From positions 16,570,230-16,634,229 of the forward strand of contig NC_045128.1 in the NCBI RefSeq assembly GCF_007655135.1: a DNA stretch of 64,000 bases, read 5' to 3'. The translations under genes and the position numbers were made by a program. This document shows, in pieces, positions 45,620 to 55,990 of this stretch. The notes below the pieces were generated by a model that had not been told where the DNA came from, ran no database searches, and worked only from the letters and a program-made list of their open reading frames with translations. The DNA is from Punica granatum (lineage: Eukaryota > Streptophyta > Magnoliopsida > Myrtales > Lythraceae). The stretch's first letter is position 1. Each line of letters starts with the position of its first letter.

Positions 45620-48600
45620 TTTTTTATAGGGAAATGTACAAAAACCCCCATTGTGATTTGAGTTTGAGACAAATTGGATCATATCATTTTTCGAGGGATA
45701 AATAACACCCTATGATTCACTTTGTGAGACATAATGAACCTCACCGTTAATTTTTCGTCACTTTTGATCCTCAAACTTTTCTTTTTACCATTATTACCCT
45801 CAAACTTTAACTTTTTTTCAATTTGGTCCTAAAATTCAAAAAAAAGAAAAGAAAGGAGCATGTACAGACCCGAATGTGGACTCTCGTCGGGGCCCGCATG
45901 CGCGCTTTTGAATCGCGCGGCTTGGGAGTGTCCACCTTCCCGGGAATGCGTGACGGACACCCGTGAGAAGGAGTCGCCACTTATCATTTTACAACCCTAA
46001 TGTCGAGGGCCGATAAGTTATCCGGGTCTAAGGGTATGGAACATCTAGTTTGCTAAGGCATTGATCTGTGCGGAACTAGAAAGTTCGAGTTCGGGGGTTC
46101 ACATTACGTGCGGGCCTATATCCCACACGCTCTTTCGGTACTCTAGCTTGTTAGGCTTGCATGTTTTAATTATTTACCGCGTGAATTAAGTTGCGCTCAG
46201 CTCGCACGTTTTGACACTGGAAATTCGATGAATTAATCGATGTCGGTTGAGAAGCCGAGAGAGAAGTAAACCCGCATGTCGGGGAATTAGTTCACAATCT
46301 TGCGTTACAGTTCATCAAATCGTGATATTTGAATTCCTGCGTGAACTAAAGCCGCAAGTCTTTGTATTTACTTTCCTTTGGGCAAACATTAAACCAATTT
46401 GAGTGATTCGACTCTTGGACTGTCTGCTTACCAACTGAGATTCTTATAAATTGAATGTACAAGATAAAATTATTAAAATGAACTCTTGAAAATAATACAA
46501 CAAAATCATAATTACAAATGATTGAATCTCAGTCGACTCACATTCGGTTATTATTACACTCTAACTCACCGTGAGTTTAGGGAGAAGCCGAATAATTGAA
46601 ATTCAATATACGCTTTCACTGAATAGGATGTTGGACCCTGTGAATATTGATAAGGGCGTTGAACCCCGTGATCGATGGTTAGGGCGTTGAACCCTAAGTG
46701 TAATGCGTCCTATGGGTTGGGCTCGACTCGCATGACAAACAAGTACAGAAGATAACACGCAACATGTGAATAACAAACAATGTGTGTGTTATTGTCAAGT
46801 GTACGTGTTTTAACAAATTGTTAATCCGGGCTATTTTGGCATGCAAATCCTATCATAGACAAACAAACGCATGTTAATGTTTTAGCGTCCGACTTTGGTT
46901 TCAAAGCTTGACTTACCGGGTATTCGTAGTCAAGTCTTGTGTTTGTAGATTGCTTTTACAGTGATTCGATGTTATGACACTGAAGTTACACTGAATTCAC
47001 CCAAAATTTGTATTTTGACTATAGATTTGGAACCTAGAGTTTCACCTAACCATTTTCTAACATTTGATTAGGTCGAGTGAAAGGATTAGTCAAGTGATTG
47101 TGTTTTGATACCGAATACTCGACTAACACTTTAAACTATGCTAGGATGACAGAAACTCATCAGTTGGAATAAAAAAGGGTTATGCAGATGAACCTACGCC
47201 TGAACAGGTAGCCCTACAATATTCAGATACCGTCGTGTTTCTATCAAACTTACCCAAGGATGTCGTCAAATAACAAAATGACGTTCCTGCCCTTGATTTG
47301 AAAATTTGTTTTCAGAAAGGGAAACAACGCAACACGGACCACCTCGGCCTATAACTGGCGTCAATCAATCCTTTGGATCTCTCGAGGTTATGTGAGAACC
47401 CCGTAAAAGCCGAAGATTGGTCAATCTATTCGGAAGTAATCTAAAAGAAACTTCTATATTCCGACCTGAATTATCTGAAATCAGGTAAACACAAGTCAAA
47501 ACACACAAGTTTTTCCTAGATATCCAAGTTACATCGTGTTGCATTTCGAATTTAAAGTATGCAGACTTTGAAAAGGGCAATAATATCATTTTGTAATTCG
47601 TCGACGCGAGTTACAGATTAATGTCCAATTCGTGCAAAATTGTTTAAAGTCGAATGAATTAATCGTGTGAGCGTCCCGATTAACCCTTTTATGAAATTAA
47701 TGCTTAAGGATTATCGCCGAATGCATTAATTTGAAAACGATTCGTAACTCGACGACTAAGACGATTCCATAAGGATCGAGGATAACTTGGTCCAATGACC
47801 AAAACTATCCTCATAATCGAATGGACCCTAATGAGTCATCAACACCCGAATCCATGCATGGTTTTCATATGAGGTTTGCGATATAAAGGAAATTGCAATT
47901 ACACACAATCCGAGAAAACGATTTCAAACGGGAAGAGGAAGCCAAAATCGACCCAAGAAGAGTCAAGAGGGTCTCAGCCTCTTCCCTTTTGAGGATGGCC
48001 GAGAGCTCTATTGACTCAAATGGAGTCTCGAATGGTTTCCTCGTCCCATTTTGGTTGTTTTCTCGCATGTTCTAACGATAAGCATGATAAATAACACATG
48101 TTTTAACAAGAGTCGGTATTGCCATGAGTTGAATAACACATTCAAACATGTAAACACGCGCAAACATGTTATTTGAGGAATCAATAAAACAATACCGACT
48201 TCATACACGTGGGAAAACACGAAAAAACTCGGGAATCAAACTCAGATGGGTCAATGAGACTATTCTTAACCTGAAAAGAGCAAAGCAACTCTCGGCCCTC
48301 TCACTTATAGGTAGACCCGAAAGTTATTTTGCCTTTTTCGGGTCGAAATAGTCTCCTTGATTGCGATCCAAAAGTTTCTCGACATGCTAGTACGTAAATT
48401 AAGGTTAAACATGCATGATATAACATGGAAAGTGCATAAAAATTAAGTCTTGCACATGAAATATGTTTAATACACTTCATAACTCTATAAGCACACAAGA
48501 AATGTAAAGAGGCCTAACTTCTCTAAGTCGAGAATGTTATACCTAGCCTCGGGATACGAGGAAAGAGTCGAGGAAGTGTTTGAGAGTCGAGTGACTCGGT

Positions 48601-51392
48601 TGAATCCTTGGAAGGGCGTTCGGGTGCAAGGGAAGCACGCTCGGATGGGTTGGGAAGCGCGGATGGACATGCACGGGCGCGACAGGGAGCTCAGGTGCAC
48701 GGTCGGGCGCGTGGGCAGGCATGGGCGCGGTGGTGACGGGCGCTGAAAGACGGACGCGCGAGAGTGATCATGTGGACGTGCATACATGTGCATGCATGTA
48801 GGAACGTCTCGGGAGCACGGGCACAGCGCGTAGACGTGGTAACGGGCGCAGGAGCGTGCACGAGGACAGATGAGCGCGAGGGTGTGTGCGCGCGTGGTGA
48901 CGCCGAGCGTCTGGCGCTGGAGCTGGTGACGGGTGCACTGTTCACCCGAGAGCACAATCTTCACCCGAAACGATGAAATCGACCTGAAATGATGAGCAAA
49001 TGACTTCAAACCGAAAATCTGAGTTCAGAAATGAACTCCTTGGGTCCAAAACATGTGGTCCATGGAGTTTGAAAATTTTTAGATCTAAGTCGAAATAGTG
49101 ACCGCCATGGATTCTGACTTAAACTCTAAGGGTTTTGGCTTGGTTTTTGCTTGAGCTTTTTGGTTGTTAGAGCTGAAGCTTGTTGTTGGTTACTAGGGAG
49201 TTGAGACCATCTTCCTAGAGGGAGAAAGCTAGAGAGAGCATGCTAGAGGAGAAGTGATTAACTTAATGACATAAAGGGTATATATAGGCTAAGCTCAATG
49301 ATAATCAAGCAAAACAAAACACCATTAGTGGCACCACTAGCAAAAGTCGGCCACCCTTAATGAAGATGATGATGGATGCAAGCCAAGTGTTCTTGATGAA
49401 GAAGATCCAAGAGCATTAATGGTGATGGCAATGAAGCTTGAGTGTTGTCTTTAAAGACTGGGAGATATTTTGATGCAAGTGTGCAAGAGAGCAAGAGAGG
49501 AGAATTGGGCAAGGGGCGGCTGCCCTTGGGCAGCCCGTGGGTCCCACGGTCTAAGAGGAAAAATCGGGAGAAAGCTTGGGTCTCGATTGGTTGCGCGTTC
49601 AAAACTCGTGGTTTAAATTGAACGTCGAATTGTCGATATACGCGAGAAAACAAATGTAATGAGCCCAAGATTGCCCTTGTTCGTGAGAAAATGCATTGTG
49701 TCCGTACGAGGCTCGAAATCCGGTTCTACTTGTTTTAAGCATTCAGAGCGAAGTTAACCGCTTTTGACAACATATCTCGTATCTGCATCCCACGTTGGTC
49801 ATTTTAACATAAATCGTCAAACAACGTGGACAATTGACCCTTAAGCCGGTAATGCTAATGTGAGCCGGAGATATCATAAGAGGCGAAAGCTAGATTTCTC
49901 AGATTGCTTTCTGAGTTGCTTGGGCGATCCAAAGATTACTGTGATCTCTGTTTGTCGAGATTAGACCTCTAAGGACATGACAAGTGCATCTGAGACCTTT
50001 AAAGCACTGCTCGGGAGGTCTAGATGAGTTGTGTAATTTATTCCGACGATTCCACATTGAGCCTTGGGAAAGTTAGCACTGTGTAGGGTAGGCATCCGGC
50101 GTCAAGTTTCCCTAAAAAGGACATCCGGATATGTATTTTTACTGAAAATGGCTTTTATGCTCTTCAGAGGTTACTCGGGAAACTGAAAAGGGTTTTGCTG
50201 TCTGCTTTGCCCAATTACGTTTGTTCGTTGGAGTTTTCAAGGCAATGCAGGGTCAACTTCGTTTGTCGTTATTCCATCAGACTAGTCTCCGGTTATGCAC
50301 TTCCGAAGAGGGGTATCCCTATTTTGTCACTCAAAAGTTATTTGAAGTATCTGTGGGCTTCCAAGAGACAATCTGAAGCACTGCTCATGCTCTGTATGCT
50401 TGTGGGACATGGTCGCATCTGACATTAGGAATTAACTTTTCACTGATAAACAGACATTTATGGACTTACACTGAAAATTTGTCTGTATACAGAAAGTTGT
50501 TATGTATAGAGCAGATGGTTTGCGAAATGTATTTGAAGATACTTTTCCTCTGTTTGGCATTGATGTTGATTTTTGGAGTCCAATATTGGCTATTTTCCGA
50601 TGGACGAGCGAATTATCGAAAAATAGGACTATCCACGTGGTACATTGAAAATGCCGGTTTTGGATGTTGTTGAGCTCTTTAGTTAATTTGTTGCCTTTTG
50701 GTGACCCCTGGAGTCCTTCTGTTACATGCACACGTCATCTGCTTGATTCTGCTAACTTGAGGATAAATAGTGATTTATTGCTCTGTTGAGCCGTTTTCCA
50801 TAATAATACTCAAGTCGTGGTTTGAATCACTGCTGATACTGTTGTTTAGATTTGATGAGCCAAAATGGGGTGCTGACAGAGTCGGGACCATCGGTCGACG
50901 ACTCCGACCCCACCACCGAGCCCGCATGCATCCACAGAGGATGGCGACAACCATGAAAGTGGGGTTAGGGCCGCAGATTGGCGGCCTCACCCCCGAATCG
51001 ATCGGGATCTCGAATTCGAGATCCTGATCCATTCAGGGGTTAGGGCCCCTAATCGGAGACCTCGACCCCACCTTGAGATTTTCAACGTTCTCTGTGGGTG
51101 TCGACAACCTTGGTGGTGGGGTCGAGATCCCCGACCGAAGGCCTAAGCCCCTTCCCCTTTTTTTTTTTTTCAAATTTTAGTATCAAATTACAAAAAAATT
51201 AAAAGTTTGAGGCTAATAATGACAAAAAGAAAAGTTTGAAAACCAAAAGTGATGAAAAATTTAACGGTGAGGTCCATTATGCCTCACGAAGTGAACCACA
51301 AGATGTTATTTCTCCCTAAAAAAATTACATGATTTAATTTGTCTCAAGTTCAAATCACAAAGGTATTTTTGTATTTTTTTTCCTTTTTTATA
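45620..51392. mobile_element. Mutator-like element with GC-rich core (family G), copy 3, split by a solo LTR
   Basis: The element proper is 45629-45860 plus 50879-51383. It starts GGGAAATGTACAAAAACC and ends ...TTTTTGTATTTTTTTTCC. It is flanked by a perfect 9-bp duplication, TTTTTTATA (45620-45628, 51384-51392). The arms match copy 1 (TTTGTGAGACATAATG, CTCACCGTTAATTTTT and the inverse). The core (50880-51150) carries the same GC-rich GGTCG palindromes. A 5-kb LTR interrupts it after the left arm. It sits within repeat R copy C. Confidence 0.85.
45856..50883 (-). mobile_element. Solo LTR of an Ogre-like retrotransposon (LTR-2)
   Basis: The LTR is 45861-50878 (5018 bp), minus orientation: minus-strand start TGTCAGCACCCC, end TGTACA. 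It is collinear with LTR-1 over most of its length (for example GACCCGAATGTG at the left end, GAGCCAAAAT at the right, CCACGTTGGTCATTTTxACAT in the middle). Flanking pentamers GAGCA and GAGTC agree in only 3 of 5, so the duplication has decayed or the edge is off by a base or two. Removing the LTR rejoins a family-G element. A GC-rich, CG-dense block at 48590-48940 sets it apart from LTR-1. The open frames inside are not recognisable proteins. Confidence 0.8.
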
Positions 51393-51660
51393 TTGTCCCA
51401 TGTAGCAGTAGTATATTCTCATATGTAGCTATACATATGAATGGGAGAGGAAACACTTAAAGAAACAATAAAATTAATAAAAATCATAACAAAGATAATT
51501 GAGGAAATACATATATAGAATATTCTTGAAACCATCCAGAGGAATACTTTCATTTGAGTATCACATGCACAACCTGTGTGGTCGGAGTTACACGTCCTCA
51601 GGATTTGCAGCATAATTAAGCAACACTTGGGAAATATTGGGGAAAAAGGAACAACTCATT
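51393..51660 (+). repeat. Repeat R, copy C (right part)
   Basis: Resumes the repeat after the family-G element and reaches its terminal block (AACCTGTGTGGTCGGAGTTACACG), matching copies A and B. Confidence 0.55.
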
Positions 51661-52399
51661 ATCCCAAAAAATAAAATGTATCGAAAAAAATAAAAAAAAT
51701 AAAAAATTATTATATTATAATAGATTAAATATTATATTATATCATCATTTATATTTATATTTATATTTTGGAGTTGGACATTCCATACAACTCTGTGTGA
51801 TCCGCTATATATATATATATATATATAAAGGATATGAAAGCAGGTCCCTTGGACAGAGGGTCGAGTGGGGGGTTTTTCCCACCCGCATCACATCCCTCCT
51901 TCCTTTTTTTCTTTTTTTTTTCGACTAGAATTTCTTTTTTATGAAATTTAATTATACAAATCTCTTTTTTTTTTTGCCAGCGTGTTCCACTTGCTATTCC
52001 GAAGTTTACAATGTCCGATTAATCTAGATTCAAGCGAGATCGACCCTCTAAGAGATAAATCTCTCTCGATCGTAAATTTTCTCCAATCACAAAACTTTCA
52101 CCGATGCCTTACTAAGGATAACAAGTGCCTACTCATCTAAAACCAACGTAACCAATCCACGTTGATAAAAGGTCTATTTTAATTCATCACCAATTTTTTG
52201 GTTCAACAATTAGTCACTAATGTAAATAGTCACTTTTTATTTGTAATTTTTCAGTGTGTTCTACATAATATTCGAAAGCCCACTAAGTTTGACTAATCTA
52301 GGTTCGAGTGAGGAATAAATCTCTCCCCGGTCGTGAATATTCTCCAATCATAAGACTCACACTCGATGTTGTACATGCTATGCGTGGTAATATAAAAAA
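51661..52399. other. AT-rich DNA with microsatellite and short dispersed repeat
   Basis: (TA)11 at 51806-51827. Two related phrases of about 100 bp, each with CGATTAATCTAGATTCxAG and TAAATCTCTCxCGxTCGT, occur at about 51980-52085 and about 52255-52345, indicating a small duplicated repeat. No gene seen. Confidence 0.45.
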
Positions 52400-53110
52400 T
52401 TATTAAAGAATAATATATCATAATAATAGTCTTTGAAGAAATAATAACAATTGATTTAACGCCATAGATACAATTGTAATGAATTATTATAATAAGTAAA
52501 AATTAAGTTATACATTTATAGAAGAAAATTGGCTCAATAAGGGGGTTTACTTCAAATATTTTTTCCCCTTGTCCTCACTGAAATATGTGTTCTACCCTAA
52601 TGTGGGTATTAAGAGAAGAGGACATTCATTTTTTTTGGAAATTAATTAATTAAATTGATTATTTAGGTAGTTTCACGAGAGTTAATAAGGTTATTTAATA
52701 GAATGAAGGTTTGTTGGTAATTCAATTAATATTTTTGTAATAGTAACAGATGTTAGAAAGTAATTTAAAGTACCATATACCTTTCGGTGTATACCCAGGT
52801 TATATAATAAGTCTTGATATATCATAATGATTTTTTTATTAAAAATATCAGATAAATTCTTTTCATGTATTTCAATATCTTAACAAATATCGATTGAGAG
52901 AATAGCCTAATAAAATAGAACATATCTTTATAACTATTATAAATAAAGATTAGACAAAGCATAAAGAGCTATTATACACATACTTTTTGAATTACAAGTG
53001 ATATTTTTTCCCTTTATTCGTACGAGAAGGCCCATAAACATTCTAAATATATTTTTTAGGATATTAGAATCATATATAAATATGAAATTACTACAAATAA
53101 TAACTTCTTA
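52400..53110 (-). repeat. Repeat R, copy D (inverted)
   Basis: Read on the minus strand it carries the family landmarks in order: AATTACCAACAAACCTTC, AACCTTATTAACTCTC, ACCCACATTAGGGTAGAAC, CCCCCTTATTGAGCCAA, then TTCTATAAATGTATAACTTA. It is the only copy in the opposite orientation and has no large insertion in it. Confidence 0.6.
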
Positions 53111-53410
53111 ATATTGCATATATCTAACAAATTATTTATGGGAACTTTTGTACCTGCGGCGAACGGCGGGCACATTGCTTAGTAAAGAATAAATGAAGAA
53201 AAAAGGGTAGGATCATCGCCATTGACCCGTAATAATCGCTTATGTAAATCTAAGCAAATTAAAATTAAATTTTTTGGGTAACAAATTAAAATTAATATTA
53301 AAATTACATTTTTAACTGAAAATATTTTCTCAAATTGTTAAAATAATTAATAAACTTCTTTATTTAGAATTTTTCTTTCCAGAATAAAAGAGAGAATAAA
53401 AAAGCATAGG
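53111..53410. other. AT-rich spacer
   Basis: Nothing recognisable apart from a short GC island, CTGCGGCGAACGGCGGGC, at about 53155. Confidence 0.4.
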
Positions 53411-53528
53411 AGAAAATTTTAAATGATCATACCTCATTATGATGTGGTGAGGAATAACCAATAAGATTGCTTCGATTAAGAAAACTTACCACAATTAATT
53501 GAATGATTAACACTTATTATTTAGTTTA

Positions 53529-53813
53529 TTGCAATTTAATTGGTGTTTTCTCACGTTACATGGCGAGATAGAATCACTGAATAATTTCTCGGGCAAAGGA
53601 AAGGGTGGCAAGGAGGGCAAGAATAATTATCTTTCCCAAATTGGAATTCCTCAATGCCATATACTTGAATCCGAAGAAGATGAGAGACAGCCCCCTGGGA
53701 ACTCAACTAACTACCATCTATGCCAAATATGCCCGTTGCTTACTCGCGTACCGACAAATAAGGCACCTTCAAAAGTGGTTTTGGAAAATAACGAGTTGCC
53801 ATTAATCGGTTAA
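53529..53813 (+). other. 94-codon open frame of unknown nature
   Basis: Begins in the left inverted end (MQFNWCFLTLHGEIES) and stays open to TAA at about 53813. A Lys/Gly-rich patch (GKGKGGKEGKNN) is followed by a CHILES...CQICPLL segment. I recognise no family. It is the only GC-balanced part of the element, so it may be a captured fragment of a host gene; a second frame over the same bases (53605-53805) argues against simple confidence in coding. Confidence 0.3.
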
Positions 53814-54039
53814 GGTCGATAGACACCTAAGTCGCTTGATTTGAGGGAATATGCAACTATCCACATAGGGATTTTAGATTGTTGGTCTACGGTCCAAAAA
53901 CTAGGCTGGGTTTCTACTATGATTCCAAAGCTCCAAATTATTGATTTCCAAACTTGATTAATCTAATTATTCATGGTCTACCTCATATTATCACTAAAGC
54001 CGTGAACCATGCACTCACTCCACACATATATATATAATC

Positions 54040-54660
54040 TATACTTTTATACTTATAAGTTAAAAGGACTCATTTGCTTGACATGTGTCCATTAATTATT
54101 AGTTAGTTCAATTGTTCTTTTTTTTTTCAAAAGCTTTTCCATATTATTTTTTCGTCTCCATATAAGTCATTTCAACTTCTCAAGAAATATTTTTTTTCGA
54201 TTACAATGGAGATTCGTACTCTTAATATAATAAAATATAAGTCTTAATAATTAACAAAGAGATACGGATAATCTCACTAAGGATTGGACCTGAAACCTCT
54301 TAATATCATGTGAAGGCATGCACCATTGAGCTACATTCTCTTTTGATTCCCAAGAAATATTTTTCCTTTCAAAAGTTGTCCAAAACTCTATTAATATGGA
54401 AAAACAACTTATTTAATATCATACTTCTATACTGATAAGATAAAGGAGAGTTCTAAAAGTGAACTCTTCTTTATTTGACATGTTTCTACCAATTATTGGT
54501 TAATTCACTTTTTCTTTTTTCTTTTTTCAAAAGTTTCTCCATATTAATTTTTCATCTTCATATATGTCCTTCTAACTTCCGAAGAAATATTTTTCCTTTC
54601 AAAAGTTCCCCAAAACTCTAGTAATATGGAAAAAGAACTTATTTAATATCTGACTCAACA
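54040..54660 (+). repeat. Diverged tandem duplication interrupted by a SINE
   Basis: Two units (about 54046-54420 without the SINE, and about 54427-54650) share CAAAAGxTTTxTCCATATTA, AAGAAATATTTTTCCTTTCA and ATGGAAAAACAACTTATTTA. The first unit is split by SINE S4, which shows the duplication is older than that insertion or independent of it. Confidence 0.7.
54181..54364 (-). mobile_element. tRNA-derived SINE, copy S4, with target duplication
   Basis: The body is 54195-54350, minus orientation. On the minus strand it shows A-box-like TAGCTCAATGGTGCATGCC and B-box-like AGGTCCAATCC, the best preserved of the five. A perfect 14-bp duplication, CAAGAAATATTTTT, flanks it (54181-54194, 54351-54364). 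Confidence 0.85.
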
Positions 54661-55230
54661 AGTTATGCACAAGTATAATCTACATTAGTTTGACTATTGT
54701 CTATTTTCATATTTTTTAACTTTCTATTTATTTTTAAAAATACTTTTAATTCATTCAATGTTTTTTTATCCTCAAATACCATAATATAATTCCAATATTA
54801 GATAATTTGAATTATGAAGGAATATTAGTGGAGTTCATAATACAAAAAATCAAATGTATCATATTCAAGAACTTTAAAATAATTTCAAACTTAAGATAAC
54901 TTAACAAGTTTCGGATTTTTCTTTATCATGAAATTAATATGCGGCAACGCGCAAGAATTATTTCAAGTATATAATTGCAGATAATTATTTCTAGTCTATA
55001 ATTGCAAAACGAAGAGGAATATTAACGTTGTTGCTTTGACATTCAAACCCTCATCTCCTCATGGCCTAACCCTTTGCATTGAGAGATTATTCGGTGTCCT
55101 ACCAATTAATAAACTAAATAATAAGTGCTAATCACTCGATTAATTGTGGTAAGTTTTCTTAATTGAAGTAAGCGTATTGGTTCTTTCTCATCATATCATA
55201 ATGAGGTATAATCATTTAAAGTTTTCTTCT

Positions 55231-55990
55231 TCACATTACATTGTGATATTAATTTAGCATTTGCATTATTACATGGTTGACATTTATTAACCCACAACAT
55301 TTATTAAACCATGAAAATTAAAAAAAAATCATTAATTGACCCTTAATATTAATTTAGTCCATGCACAATTTAATAAAATTGTTATCTAATGATCTATGTG
55401 TAATTAATATAAAATACACAGTCAAATCATTTAATAAAATCTGCCAAAATTTCATTTATCAACTTTTCGGTCACAAAATTTCAATTAAAGAATAAAAATT
55501 AAAAAGAATGAGTTTTGATTAGATTGCGATAAATAAGTGTGTTTAAAGTAAAAATATACACTATAAAATAACCCAATCTTTAACATGTATAGAACGAATA
55601 TAATAAACAATATTGAAAATAAATCCAAAATATAGTCGAATCATTTTTTCAAATCCACCAGAATTTCATTTAGCAACTTTTTGCTCGCAAAATTTCAATT
55701 AAATGAGTTTTGATTAAATGGCAACAAATAAGCTTATTTGAAATTAAGATATATATTATGAAATAACTCATTCTTTAACATCTATATAACAAATATACTA
55801 AAAAATTGAAAATAAAATAAAAAAATCATATTCGATAAATAATTAACCCATTTTAATGTAAGCTGAAAATATAACCCATTTTATGTTTCTTGATATAATT
55901 ATGACTAAGCATGTCAAATTAATCTTGAATTTGATTTATGAATCGATTCATTCAATTTTTAGGGAATAAAAATCTATATGATTATACACT
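55231..55990. other. AT-rich DNA with a 214-bp tandem duplication
   Basis: Units start near 55449 and 55663 (ATTTCATTTATCAAC and ATTTCATTTAGCAAC) and share CACAAAATTTCAATTAAA-type, GAGTTTTGATTA and ATCTTTAACAT blocks. No gene seen. Confidence 0.65.

Larger units (their letters stand above)
53411..55230. mobile_element. DNA transposon-like element with about 130-bp inverted ends
   Basis: The left end 53411-53536 and the inverse of 55100-55230 match at most positions: AAATGATCATACCTCATTATG, AAGAAAACTTACCACAATTA and AGCACTTATTATTTAGTTTA-type segments. The interior holds a 94-codon open frame, an AT-rich duplicated block and a SINE. I found no target duplication and no transposase, so superfamily is unknown. 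Confidence 0.65.

Noticed and set aside
48485..49009. 174-codon minus-strand frame in LTR-2
   Set aside because: It lies over the CG-dense block, with no resemblance to any protein family and no counterpart in LTR-1 or LTR-3 that I can see.
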